Below, piece by piece: positions 10,730-21,373 of a stretch of DNA of 64,000 nucleotides. Source of the stretch: Leclercia pneumoniae (GTDB lineage: Bacteria; Pseudomonadota; Gammaproteobacteria; Enterobacterales; Enterobacteriaceae). The position numbers and the translations under genes are program-made. Every line of letters starts with the position of its first letter. Within the stretch, counting starts at the first letter, position 1. The stretch lies in assembly GCF_017348915.1 (NCBI RefSeq), contig NZ_CP071383.1, positions 992,001-1,056,000 of the forward strand, read 5' to 3'. The notes under the pieces were generated by a model, which was not told where the DNA came from, did not search any database, and saw only the letters and a program-made list of their open reading frames with translations.

Positions 10730-11299
10730 ATGAAACTCGTGCACGCGTTAAGTGGTTTAGCGGTAGCGGTTGCTCTGACCGCCTGTGCAGACAAAAATGC
10801 AGACATTCAGACGCCAGCGCCTAATCCAAATACCTCCGGCGTAGCGACACAGCCAACCATTCAGCAGCCATCAGTAACCGGTTCAGTCTGGATCCGTCAG
10901 AAAGTGGCGTTACCGCCTGACGCGGTATTGACCGTCACCCTGTCTGATGCCTCGCTGGCCGACTCCCCGTCAAAAGTTTTGGCACAGAAAGCAGTGCGTA
11001 CCGAGGGCAAACAGGCGCCATTTAGCTTCGTTCTGCCTTTCAATCCGTCTGATGTGCAGCCCAACGCCCGGATTCTGTTAAGTGCAGCAATCACGGTCGA
11101 CGATAAGCTGGTGTTTGTCACCGATACGGTGAAACCAGTAATCAACCAGGGCGGTACCAAAGCCGATCTGGTGCTGGTGCCTGTACAGCAAATGGCAGTA
11201 CCGCTCCAGCAGAGCGGTGGCGCGACGACGACGGTGCCATCAACCTCACCGACGCAGGTTACGCCATCTTCTGCAGTGCCTGCACCAACGCAGTACTAA
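10730..11299 (+). CDS. ybaY: YbaY family lipoprotein
   Basis: The protein has 189 residues. A short signal peptide ends in the lipobox LTAC (Cys19), so it is a lipoprotein; Ala at +2 argues for the outer membrane. The body (about 50-150) is the YbaY/YscW beta-rich domain and the C-terminal 40 residues are a low-complexity Thr/Ser/Pro/Gln tail. The function is unknown; the E. coli orthologue is known as a sigma-S-dependent gene. A GGAG ribosome site precedes the ATG. Confidence 0.92.
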   Translation: MKLVHALSGLAVAVALTACADKNADIQTPAPNPNTSGVATQPTIQQPSVTGSVWIRQKVALPPDAVLTVTLSDASLADSPSKVLAQKAVRTEGKQAPFSFVLPFNPSDVQPNARILLSAAITVDDKLVFVTDTVKPVINQGGTKADLVLVPVQQMAVPLQQSGGATTTVPSTSPTQVTPSSAVPAPTQY

Positions 11300-11306
11300 G
11301 ACCCTA

Positions 11307-11332
11307 TCCCCTCCCGTCCGGGAGGGGGTTTA
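11307..11332. terminator. Bidirectional hairpin between ybaY and atl
   Basis: CCCCTCCC (11308-11315) pairs with GGGAGGGG (11320-11327) around loop GTCC, followed by TTTAGT. It sits between the convergent ybaY and atl stops and resembles the other CCCTC/GAGGG palindromes of this window. Confidence 0.75.
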
Positions 11333-11641
11333 GTAAATCCACCGATAGTGCTGCAAATCAATTTCACCCTTTCCAGACACCTGCACCCCTTCAGCCAGTA
11401 GTGCCTGACGCTGGCGTTGTAAATCCGGGCCTGTGAGGGAAATTTGCCCGTGGCGGTTGACCACCCGATGCCAGGGCAGGGTGCTCCCTTCCGGTAGCCG
11501 TTTAAGCACGCCGCCGACCTGTCGTGCGGCACGTGGCGAACCCGCCAGACGTGCTACATCGCCATAGGTGGTAACCGTTCCCTCGGGGATGGAGGCGACA
11601 ATTTGCCATACCCGCTGCGGGAATCCGTCGTGCTGTTCCAT
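11330..11641 (-). CDS. atl: Alkyltransferase-like protein Atl (YbaZ)
   Basis: The protein has 103 residues. It belongs to the O6-alkylguanine alkyltransferase fold, but the active-site motif PCHR is PWHR here (STLPWHRVVNRHG), so it cannot transfer alkyl groups. Known Atl proteins bind O6-alkylguanine lesions and hand them to nucleotide excision repair. The helix-turn-helix segment GSPRAARQVGGVLKRLP is conserved. The start at 11641 gives a family-length product; the in-frame start at 11707 adds 22 residues of doubtful value. Confidence 0.93.
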   Translation of the reverse strand: MEQHDGFPQRVWQIVASIPEGTVTTYGDVARLAGSPRAARQVGGVLKRLPEGSTLPWHRVVNRHGQISLTGPDLQRQRQALLAEGVQVSGKGEIDLQHYRWIY

Positions 11642-11733
11642 GAATACTCCTGCTGACTGAGCGAAATAACGGAGAATAATAGCGCAATCACGGGCCATGC
11701 TGCGCAATAAACCATCATCCGGTCGCGGTTAAC

Positions 11734-11762
11734 TTGCAATTGCGATCCTGTGCAGGGATAAT
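11734..11762 (+). promoter_or_regulatory. Sigma70 promoter of ffs
   Basis: TTGCAA (11734-11739), a 17-bp spacer and GATAAT (11757-11762) lie about 32 bp before the mature 4.5S 5' end. This leaves a leader of about 25 nt of the kind RNase P removes from the 4.5S precursor. Confidence 0.7.
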
Positions 11763-11794
11763 GCGCCAGCGCGTTGGTTATCAACGCTCTCAAT

Positions 11795-11908
11795 GGGGGC
11801 TCTGTTGGTTCTCCCGCAACGCTACTCTGTTCACCAGGTCAGGTCCGGAAGGAAGCAGCCAGGGCAGACGACGTGTGTGCCGGGATGTAGCTGGCAGGGC
11901 CCCCACCC
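11795..11908 (+). ncRNA. ffs: 4.5S RNA of the signal recognition particle
   Basis: The 114-nt sequence begins GGGGGCTCTG and ends GGGCCCCCACCC, the exact length of E. coli 4.5S RNA. The conserved Ffh-binding apical domain (CAGGTCAGGTCCGGAAGGAA ... GCAGCC) is intact, and the 5' GGGGGC pairs with the 3' GCCCCC. It binds Ffh to target nascent membrane proteins to FtsY. The accessory region begins right after it. Confidence 0.98.
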
Positions 11909-12030
11909 AATTCCCCCGCTGTAAATTCTTATTTTCCCCATTCAGGCTACAATAACCCTCTGGCAGATAGCTTGAGTATGGTTATTTATACAGTTAATAT
12001 TGACGATAAACGTTCCTGGTGAGATGGCGC

Positions 12031-12936
12031 ATGAAAATTGACATCAACGCAAAATATTACGGAGATAACAGCACTAAAATCGTCCATGGCGATGCGCTGA
12101 CAGAGCTTAAAAAGCTGCCAGATGCCAGTGTCGATCTGGTTTTTGCCGATCCTCCCTACAATATTGGCAAGGATTTCGATGGCCTGCGTGAACTGTGGGA
12201 CGAAAAGGAATTTCACGCCTGGCTGTTTGAGTGCATTGATGAGTGCCACCGCGTCCTGAAAGAGACGGGCACCATGTACATCATGAACAGCACTGAGAAC
12301 ATGCCCTATATCGACATCAAATGTCGCGAGCTGTTTGAGATTAAAAGCCGCATCGTCTGGGCTTACGACAGCTCTGGCGTGCAGGCAAAGCGTTTCTTCG
12401 GCTCAATGTATGAACCGATCCTGATGATGGTTAAAAACGCGAAGAAGTACACCTTTAATAGCGATGCTATCCTGGTCGAAGCGCCTACCGGTGCGAAACG
12501 CGCCCTCATCGATTATCGAAAAAATCCGCCGCAGCCCTATAACACCCAGAAAGTTCCGGGTAACGTCTGGGAGTTTCCGCGCGTGCGTTTTTTGATGGAT
12601 GAATATGAAAACCATCCGACGCAAAAGCCGACGGCGCTGCTGAAAAGAATTATTCTGGCGTCCTCTAATCCGGGCGATGTGGTGCTCGATCCCTTTGCGG
12701 GCAGCTTTACCACTGGTGCGGTCGCCATTGAGTGTGGGCGTCAGTTTGTGGGAATTGAGATCAACGAAGAGTATGTGAAGATGGGCATCCGTCGCCTGGC
12801 GGTGGCCTCGCACTTCACAGAGCAAGAGCTCGAAAAGGTGAAAAAGCGCAAAACCAAAAACCTCTCTAAAAACGTAAGGGGCACCAGTACCCCTCACGAC
12901 GGGCCGACTAATCCAGAAGACCATATTCCAGTTTGA
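12031..12936 (+). CDS. Beta-class adenine-specific DNA methyltransferase, YhdJ-like (predicted ATGCAT)
   Basis: The 301-residue protein has the beta-class motif order. The catalytic motif IV DPPY is at residues 40-43 (FADPPYNIGK) and the AdoMet-binding motif I DPFAGS at 220-225. Long stretches match my memory of E. coli YhdJ (M.EcoKII), which methylates adenine in ATGCAT, so the same target is predicted. The gene is convergent with the restriction gene and their 3' ends overlap by 29 bp, consistent with a type II restriction-modification pair. GGTGAG at 12018-12023 supports the ATG at 12031. It lies directly downstream of ffs, at a spot where E. coli has ybaA. Confidence 0.88.
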   Translation: MKIDINAKYYGDNSTKIVHGDALTELKKLPDASVDLVFADPPYNIGKDFDGLRELWDEKEFHAWLFECIDECHRVLKETGTMYIMNSTENMPYIDIKCRELFEIKSRIVWAYDSSGVQAKRFFGSMYEPILMMVKNAKKYTFNSDAILVEAPTGAKRALIDYRKNPPQPYNTQKVPGNVWEFPRVRFLMDEYENHPTQKPTALLKRIILASSNPGDVVLDPFAGSFTTGAVAIECGRQFVGIEINEEYVKMGIRRLAVASHFTEQELEKVKKRKTKNLSKNVRGTSTPHDGPTNPEDHIPV

Positions 12937-13930
12937 AGTTTTCGCAGATCACCGCTTTTAGCTGCTGGATCTGCGCCTCCGACTTCGCCACCGTGCCAAG
13001 GATAGCTTGCAGCGTCGGCACGGTGATAATCTCTTCAAACAGCGACATATAACCGTCTGCCACCGCCTGTTCCATCGATTTTAGCGCCTTGTTGCGAATG
13101 GCGGTAAAGGCCTCGTCGGGCGTCTTCAGCGTTTTGATAACAAAGCTGATCGGGAATTTGTTGGTCTTATCAAAGTCGAGAAAGTACTTCTTAAAATCCA
13201 GCACCTCAGTGACCTGGAAGAAGCGGCCTTCAGGACGTAACACGAAATCAATTCCGCCATCGTTGGCGTTGGTGCGCCCGGTCTTGAAAAGCTCGTAGGG
13301 CTTAACCACGTCATTAATTTTGACCGTCATCCTGGCGTAGTGCAGCTTAAGCACTGAATAGGAAACCACTTCAAACAGTCGGGCATCGGCTTTCGGGTGC
13401 CATGATTTTTCAACAAAGCCCAGTATCTCCTGTGCGCTGGTGGCGCCTTCGATCTCTTTGAGAAAGGCGTTCTGATTTTCCGTAATTTCGGCGACATAGA
13501 GATCGATAGCACGGGTGATAAACAGCGCCGCCGAGTCGGCGTTCATACCATGCTGGGTCAGAAATTCTGCGGAGATTTTGCGCTTCTTTTCTGGCACGGC
13601 GCTAACCGGAAGTAACGCATCACTGGCGCCAAAACCGCGGCGAATTTTATCGTTCAGGCGGTTGTCCAGCGCATGGTTTTGTAATTTGGAGCCAAACGGC
13701 AGGCGACGCATCTCCTCCATTAGCGCGGTGAAGGTGGTGCCTTCACGCTGATTGTTATTCCAGGCATTACAGAGCACGTAAAGCGCATAAAGCGTGCCGA
13801 GTGAGCGTCGGGCTTTACTACCGCGATCGGACGCCAGGGTATTATTGATGATGAACTGATACGCAATGGTGTGGCGGGGGATGTTAAGTTCGTCTGCCAG
13901 CTGATCAATCTTGTCGCTAAAGGTGCTCAT
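12908..13930 (-). CDS. Putative type II restriction endonuclease, partner of the YhdJ-like methylase
   Basis: This is a 340-residue protein with no signal peptide or membrane segment. Residues 187-242 look like a PD-(D/E)XK nuclease core: Glu187 on a helix (LFEVVSYSVLK), then Asp228 in DGGIDFVL, then FFQVTE with Gln239 where the E-x-K pair is usual. A Lys at the usual position is not obvious. Together with its convergent, overlapping methyltransferase neighbour this suggests a restriction enzyme, presumably cutting ATGCAT (NsiI/EcoT22I specificity). I do not recognise the exact family; the call rests on motif and context. Confidence 0.65.
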   Translation of the reverse strand: MSTFSDKIDQLADELNIPRHTIAYQFIINNTLASDRGSKARRSLGTLYALYVLCNAWNNNQREGTTFTALMEEMRRLPFGSKLQNHALDNRLNDKIRRGFGASDALLPVSAVPEKKRKISAEFLTQHGMNADSAALFITRAIDLYVAEITENQNAFLKEIEGATSAQEILGFVEKSWHPKADARLFEVVSYSVLKLHYARMTVKINDVVKPYELFKTGRTNANDGGIDFVLRPEGRFFQVTEVLDFKKYFLDFDKTNKFPISFVIKTLKTPDEAFTAIRNKALKSMEQAVADGYMSLFEEIITVPTLQAILGTVAKSEAQIQQLKAVICENFKLEYGLLD

Positions 13931-14247
13931 GCACCACTCCTTGTGGCCTTCCCGGATGGAAACTGATTATCTTATTGATGAACATGATTTTTTAGCTGAT
14001 GTGACCCCCGTCAGGCAAATTTTTTTACGATAGCGCGAAGGCTTAATTAATTTATGGGTAATAAAAGTTTCACCTGACTATACTTAAGCTGTCATTCAAC
14101 TGAAATGTAATTGTCATTATTTTGTCATAAAGGACAGGCAGGTTAATTATGATTTATCAGTAGGTATATAAGCTATGAATATATATCTGGATAATAATGA
14201 TAACTTCGTGTATTAAATTAAGAAATTATGACAAAGGACGCCGCACC
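13931..14247. other. AT-rich intergenic region with Pho-box array and short leader
   Basis: This 317-bp stretch holds no substantial gene. It carries the upstream region of the restriction gene, an array of four 7-mers at 11-bp spacing (14089-14128), a possible -10 near 14148-14153 and a possible 13-codon ORF (14175-14216). It is visibly AT-richer than the flanking core genes. Confidence 0.7.
14089..14128 (+). promoter_or_regulatory. Tandem Pho-box-like array (PhoB)
   Basis: CTGTCAT (14089), CTGAAAT (14100), TTGTCAT (14111) and TTGTCAT (14122) recur at exact 11-bp intervals with AT-rich 4-bp spacers. This is the architecture of PhoB sites (CTGTCAT repeats in tandem), oriented toward the ribbon-helix-helix gene at 14248. 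A -10-like TATGAT follows at 14148-14153. Confidence 0.65.
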
Positions 14248-14499
14248 ATGACAACAGCTGTACTGAATGTGAAAATTGACGGAACCTTAAAAGAGAGACT
14301 CCGTGAGTATGCAGAAGCTAATAACGAGAATCTCAGTGTTACGACAGAAAAACTGCTGCTGCTGGCGTTCGAAGCAGTAGAAGAGGCGGGAGTAACGGAA
14401 GAGGATATCGACAATCAGCATACGGAAGAAGAGAACGTTACGCCATTTACTCCTAAAGAAATCAAGGCATTGCGTAAAATTCTGAAGAAGAAAAAATGA
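14248..14499 (+). CDS. Small ribbon-helix-helix-like protein, function unknown
   Basis: The protein has 83 residues. The N-terminal half (VLNVKIDGTLKERLREYAEANNENLSVTTEKLLLLAFEAV) has the pattern of a ribbon-helix-helix DNA-binding fold: a short strand, then two amphipathic helices. The C-terminal half is acidic (EEENVT) and ends in a basic tail (LRKILKKKK). It overlaps the next gene by 4 bp (ATGA), so the two are translationally coupled. The pair resembles a toxin-antitoxin or DNA-binding module in layout, but no toxin signature is seen in the partner. A Pho-box array lies upstream. Confidence 0.7.
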   Translation: MTTAVLNVKIDGTLKERLREYAEANNENLSVTTEKLLLLAFEAVEEAGVTEEDIDNQHTEEENVTPFTPKEIKALRKILKKKK

Positions 14500-14714
14500 A
14501 ACATTCACAACAATCTACTGCCAGTGACTATCAGGAAGCCTGTTCACTCCTGCGATCTGGCTATGTCAAACATGTCCGCCTGGGCTGGAATGTAGGTAGT
14601 GATGAATTCTTTCGAATTGCGTCAGACTGGTGCGATACCGGCGCAAAAATAAAGAAAGAGGGCGATGATTTTGTTATTTCGCTAAAAGGTTTCCCCATTC
14701 CTCCGCAGCACTGA
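14496..14714 (+). CDS. Conserved-looking 72-residue protein of unknown function
   Basis: The reading frame starts in the ATGA overlap with the ribbon-helix-helix gene and is followed by a perfect hairpin terminator. The product is soluble, with no signal or membrane segment. Its middle (GYVKHVRLGWNVGSDEFFRIASDWCDTG) is rich in aromatic residues and Gly and the C-terminus is FPIPPQH. I do not recognise the family. A DNA-binding partner, toxin or adaptor role would be guesswork; operon membership is the firmest statement. Confidence 0.65.
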   Translation: MKHSQQSTASDYQEACSLLRSGYVKHVRLGWNVGSDEFFRIASDWCDTGAKIKKEGDDFVISLKGFPIPPQH

Positions 14715-14728
14715 ACAGGCGTCGCCAG

Positions 14729-14767
14729 AAAGCGTCTGACTGTATCAGTTACAGTCAGACGCTTTTT
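14729..14767. terminator. Strong terminator after the ribbon-helix-helix operon
   Basis: Positions 14729-14744 (starting AAAGCGTCTG) pair perfectly over 16 bp with 14750-14765 (ending CAGACGCTTT) around a 5-nt loop, followed by TT. The A run upstream makes it usable in both directions. Confidence 0.93.
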
Positions 14768-14858
14768 ACATTAGACCTGAAAAATCATAATTGTGCACGG
14801 CATCACTTTTCTGCCGAATAAAGCAAGCGCGTGCCGTTTGCTTTTTCTTATATTCAGG

Positions 14859-16280
14859 CTACACAATATTTCGTTTTATTGCCGACCCACCATTATTAAG
14901 GGGCTGCCACAGCGGTTTTATTCGTAAAAGTGCGCTCTCCAGCTCGGCCGGTTCCAGCGAAAAAGGCATACGCAGATAGCGATCGAAGGCACCCGACAGG
15001 CCGAACCTTGTGCCGGTGCCCAGATGAATACCGACCGTTTCGGCGCGCGCGGCCAGTTGCGTTGCCAGCAGATCTGGCAGCTCCACCCAGAACGATAAGC
15101 CTCCCTGCGGCTGCTGGAAACGCCAGTCGGGGAAGTGCGCCTGCATCAGCTCGCTACAGCGTCGCCGCCGTGCGTTAAGCATCTCTCGCCGGGCAGGCAG
15201 AAGTTCGTTGCTCCGTTCAATCAGCCATAGCGTCGCCAGTTGCTCCAGCAGCGGCGAACCCAGGTCAAGCGTATCTCGCGTTTGAGTCAGGGAGGCGATG
15301 GTACGGGAAGAGGCGCGGATCCACCCCAGCCGCAGGCCGCCCCAGAAACTTTTTCCTGCGGACCCAAGCGTAATGACGTTGGCCTGCTTATCAAACGCGG
15401 CGAGGGGCGGCGGGGGCGGGGCGTCGTACCAGAGGTCAACCATGGTCTCATCCACCACCAGCGTCGTGCGGGTGCGGGCGGCGATGGCGGCGATGGCTTC
15501 TCGCGTATTGCTGTCCATGCAGCGTCCGGTCGGGTTATGAAAATCTGGCATCAGGTACGCAAGCCGCGGCGCGGTCTGGGCCAGCGTGGCGGCAAAACCG
15601 TCGATGTCCCAGCCTGTCTGGGGAAGCGAAACCCCGACCGGGCGACAAGCCGCTCCCTGAATGGCCGCAATGGCTAACGGGTAGGTAGGGTGATCCACCA
15701 CCACCCGATCGCCCGGGCCAGTTAGCATCCGCAATACCAGGGCCAGGCCGCTGACGGCACCGTTCACCACCATGATCTCTTCTGGCCGGGTCGGTAACCC
15801 CTGGGCGGTGTAACGTGAGGCGATGGCTGCCCGCAGCGGCTGGAGGCCAGCCTGGTCATAACCGGTATGGGTCAGATGCTGGCTAAGCGCCGTAAGCGCA
15901 TGCGTGTAGGCCTGAAAGATCTCCGGCCCGGCGCCGAGGGCGGCGGTGGAGAGATCCAGCGCTTCGCTGGCAACTGCGCGGGTGGGAATGGCGCGACTAT
16001 CGGGAAGGATTATGCGGGAACCGCTACCAAGCCGGCTTTCGAGATAACCCGCGTCGCGCAGATGGGCGAGGGCACTGCTGATCGTGGTGCGACTCACCCC
16101 CAGCGAGGTCGCCAGTTCACGCTCCCCCGGCAGGCGCGTATCGAGCGCCAGCCGTCCATCCAGGATCAGCAGACGCAGCGCGTCGGCAAGCTGGCGCCAG
16201 ATCGGGGTGCGTGCGTGCTCTTGCTGCCAGTGCCCCAGCAGCCGCATTAATGACTGAGTTCCAAAGCGACGAGATGACAT
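14859..16280 (-). CDS. MocR-family (GntR/aminotransferase) transcriptional regulator
   Basis: The protein has 473 residues. An N-terminal GntR winged helix (about 25-90, RLPGERELATSLGVSRTTISSALAHL) is fused to a fold-type I aminotransferase-like domain (about 110-460). Lys310 in GSAGKSFWGGLRLGW is the predicted PLP lysine, and HNPTG and VVDE are the other cofactor motifs. MocR proteins use PLP adducts as effectors rather than for catalysis. It is divergent from a YczE-type membrane protein with 84 bp between starts, and MocR/YczE pairs recur in many bacteria, so that neighbour is its likely target. The effector is unknown. Confidence 0.88.
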   Translation of the reverse strand: MSSRRFGTQSLMRLLGHWQQEHARTPIWRQLADALRLLILDGRLALDTRLPGERELATSLGVSRTTISSALAHLRDAGYLESRLGSGSRIILPDSRAIPTRAVASEALDLSTAALGAGPEIFQAYTHALTALSQHLTHTGYDQAGLQPLRAAIASRYTAQGLPTRPEEIMVVNGAVSGLALVLRMLTGPGDRVVVDHPTYPLAIAAIQGAACRPVGVSLPQTGWDIDGFAATLAQTAPRLAYLMPDFHNPTGRCMDSNTREAIAAIAARTRTTLVVDETMVDLWYDAPPPPPLAAFDKQANVITLGSAGKSFWGGLRLGWIRASSRTIASLTQTRDTLDLGSPLLEQLATLWLIERSNELLPARREMLNARRRRCSELMQAHFPDWRFQQPQGGLSFWVELPDLLATQLAARAETVGIHLGTGTRFGLSGAFDRYLRMPFSLEPAELESALLRIKPLWQPLNNGGSAIKRNIV

Positions 16281-16364
16281 ATGCAGTCCACTTTTTCAAA
16301 ACTGGATATTAATCATAATGCCATTTCAGGTAATGATGAAAGCCGGGATATTCGGAGAGAAATC

Positions 16365-16976
16365 ATGTTACGTCGTTTACTTCAGCTGTATGTGGGATTG
16401 AGTTTATACGGACTCTCTACCGCTATGTTTGTGCGCGCCAGCCTCGGCGCAGATCCCTGGAACGTCTTTCACCTGGGGGTGACAAAATTACTGGCGATGG
16501 ACATTGGCACCGTAATGATCCTGACCGGTGCGGCCGTACTGCTGTTCTGGATCCCGCTGCGCCAGCGCCCCGGATTAGGGACTATCAGTAACGTGATTGT
16601 GATTGGCCTTGCAGCGGATGCGTCTCTGGCGCTGATCCCCCCTATCGACTCGCTGGTAGTCCGCAGTGCCTTACTGGCGAGTGCGGTAATCGTTAATGCG
16701 CTGGCAACGGGTATGTATATTGGCGCGGGCTTTGGCGCCGGACCGCGCGATGGGCTGATGACCGGCATCCATGCCCGCACCGGCTGGTCGGTGCGCAGCG
16801 TGCGTACGGCGATTGAAGTTTCCGTTCTGCTTATCGGCTGGGCGCTGGGGGGCAACCTTGGCGTGGGGACCGTACTTTACGCCCTCTGCATCGGCCCGCT
16901 GATTCAGCTCTGTCTGCCCTGGTTTCGTCATACGCCGGCGCGCATTGTTACCGGGCAGGCTGAGCGCTCTGTCTAA
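16365..16976 (+). CDS. YczE/YyaS/YitT family membrane protein
   Basis: The protein has 203 residues with about five hydrophobic helices. The motif LYGLSTAMFVRASLGADPWNVFHLG near the N-terminus and GAGFGAGPRDGLMTG in the middle are typical of YczE proteins. The family is of unknown function, often paired with MocR/GntR regulators as here, and probably acts in transport at the inner membrane. The ATG at 16365 is preceded by GGAGAGA; the longer start at 16281 lacks support and would overlap the control region. Confidence 0.85.
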   Translation: MLRRLLQLYVGLSLYGLSTAMFVRASLGADPWNVFHLGVTKLLAMDIGTVMILTGAAVLLFWIPLRQRPGLGTISNVIVIGLAADASLALIPPIDSLVVRSALLASAVIVNALATGMYIGAGFGAGPRDGLMTGIHARTGWSVRSVRTAIEVSVLLIGWALGGNLGVGTVLYALCIGPLIQLCLPWFRHTPARIVTGQAERSV

Positions 16977-16978
16977 TT

Positions 16979-16995
16979 TTGCGAAGCGCTCACAA
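16979..16995. promoter_or_regulatory. lac operator at lacI
   Basis: TTGCGAAGCGCTCACAA is the exact reverse complement of the 17-bp operator before lacZ (18200-18216). It lies about 57 bp before the lacI start, so LacI probably represses itself and can loop between the two sites, 1.2 kb apart. Confidence 0.85.
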
Positions 16996-17052
16996 GCTTT
17001 GTCTGGTACATTGTGACAGAATGGACGCCTCTCTCCTCACCACGCAATACGC

Positions 17053-18123
17053 ATGAAATCGATCACGTTATATGACGTCGCTCGCCTCGCGGGCGTCTCT
17101 TATCAAACCGTCTCCCGCGTCATTAACGACGCGGAACACGTTTCCACCCGTACGCGGGAAAAGGTGCAGCAGGCGATGGCCGAGCTGCACTATGTCCCGA
17201 ACCGTGGCGCACAGCAGCTGGCGGGAAAACGCACCCATACGCTCGGGCTGATTACTACCGATCTGGCGCTACATGCCCCTTCCCAGATCGCCTCGGCGGT
17301 GAAATCCCGCGCCGGGGAACGAGGCGCCAGTGTCTTGATTTCGATGGTGGAGCAACCACAGCAGTGTCTGGCCGCGCTTCAGGATCTTCTTGCCCAGCGG
17401 GTTGAAGGGCTGCTGGTTAACGTTCCGCTGGAAAACGCGCAGGCGGAGCAGTTGCAGGCCCAGGCCGCGCCGGTCCCGGTGCTTTTCCTGGATGTTTCGC
17501 CCGATGCGCCAGTGCAGAGTCTGGTCTTCGATGCGGAACAAGGGGCACGACTGGGCGTCGAACATCTTCTCGCGCTGGGACACCGGCAGATCGCTCTGCT
17601 GAGCGGGCCGGATAGTTCGGTCTCCTCCCGCGCAAGGCTGAGCGGCTGGCGAGAGGCGCTGGCGCAGGCTGGAATCGAACCCTGTGCGGTGGCCTGGGGA
17701 GACTGGAGCGCCGCATCGGGCTATGAAAAGGCGCATCAACTGTTGGCTGGACCCGCCCTGCCGCAGGCGATTCTGGTCGCCAACGATCAGATGGCGCTGG
17801 GGGTGCTGCGTGCCTGCGCTGAAAAAGGCGTGGCGGTGCCCGGACAGATCTCGGTGGTGGGCTTTGACGATACTGCAGACAGCGCCTGGTTTACCCCGCC
17901 GTTGACCACGATACGTCAGGCCTTCCGCGAGGCCGGGCAGCGTAGCGTCGAGTGGCTCCTGTCGCCACCAACAGAAAAAGAGGCCGGGCAAACGCAATTG
18001 CCCGTAAGCCTGGTCGAGCGCCATTCAACGGCGCGGCAGGGCGCGCAACAGCAAGGTAACGAGGAACTTGCTCAACAGTTGAAATCGCTGGCGATCCTGG
18101 CTGGCCAACTGGCACGTCGATAA
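17053..18123 (+). CDS. lacI: Lactose operon repressor LacI
   Basis: The protein has 356 residues (E. coli 360) and aligns along its whole length with LacI. The helix-turn-helix (TLYDVARLAGVSYQTVSRVIN) keeps Tyr17, Gln18 and Arg22 of the recognition helix, and the hinge PNRGAQQLAGKR follows. The ligand core keeps LALHAPSQI, LFLDVS and VANDQMALG. The C-terminal LAQQLKSLAILAGQLARR is a leucine heptad tail like the LacI tetramerisation helix, so a tetramer able to loop DNA is likely. The gene is followed by lacZ in the same direction. Confidence 0.93.
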   Translation: MKSITLYDVARLAGVSYQTVSRVINDAEHVSTRTREKVQQAMAELHYVPNRGAQQLAGKRTHTLGLITTDLALHAPSQIASAVKSRAGERGASVLISMVEQPQQCLAALQDLLAQRVEGLLVNVPLENAQAEQLQAQAAPVPVLFLDVSPDAPVQSLVFDAEQGARLGVEHLLALGHRQIALLSGPDSSVSSRARLSGWREALAQAGIEPCAVAWGDWSAASGYEKAHQLLAGPALPQAILVANDQMALGVLRACAEKGVAVPGQISVVGFDDTADSAWFTPPLTTIRQAFREAGQRSVEWLLSPPTEKEAGQTQLPVSLVERHSTARQGAQQQGNEELAQQLKSLAILAGQLARR

Positions 18124-18129
18124 GACTTT

Positions 18130-18199
18130 TGTGATCTGCCTCGCTTCACGAGGCGATCCTGCTTTACCCCATCCTTTCGCCAGGGCATGTTAGCTAAAA
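18130..18199 (+). promoter_or_regulatory. lacZ promoter with candidate CRP site
   Basis: TTTACC (18163-18168), a 17-bp spacer and CATGTT (18186-18191) mimic the E. coli lac elements TTTACA and TATGTT, and eight bases separate the -10 from the operator in both species. TGTGATCT at 18130-18137 is a perfect CRP left half-site; the right half (TCGCT) is poor. Its centre is at about -61.5 from the expected start, the class I position. A GCCTCG/CGAGGC hairpin (18138-18154) overlaps it and may end lacI transcripts. Confidence 0.7.
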
Positions 18200-21313
<3,114 letters not shown>

Positions 21314-21373
21314 ACTTGATCGGCAGATACGGCTACACCACGTAGCCGTACAGTCACTTCGGAGGTTTTACTG

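Noticed and set aside
11971..11995. LexA-like box upstream of the methyltransferase (ATG-10 nt-CAG, AT-rich)
   Set aside because: The left half is ATG rather than CTG and the flanks fit poorly, so an SOS link is not supported.
13515..13751. Plus-strand ORFs inside the restriction gene (13089-13298, 13515-13751)
   Set aside because: Antisense shadows with no ribosome site or recognisable product.
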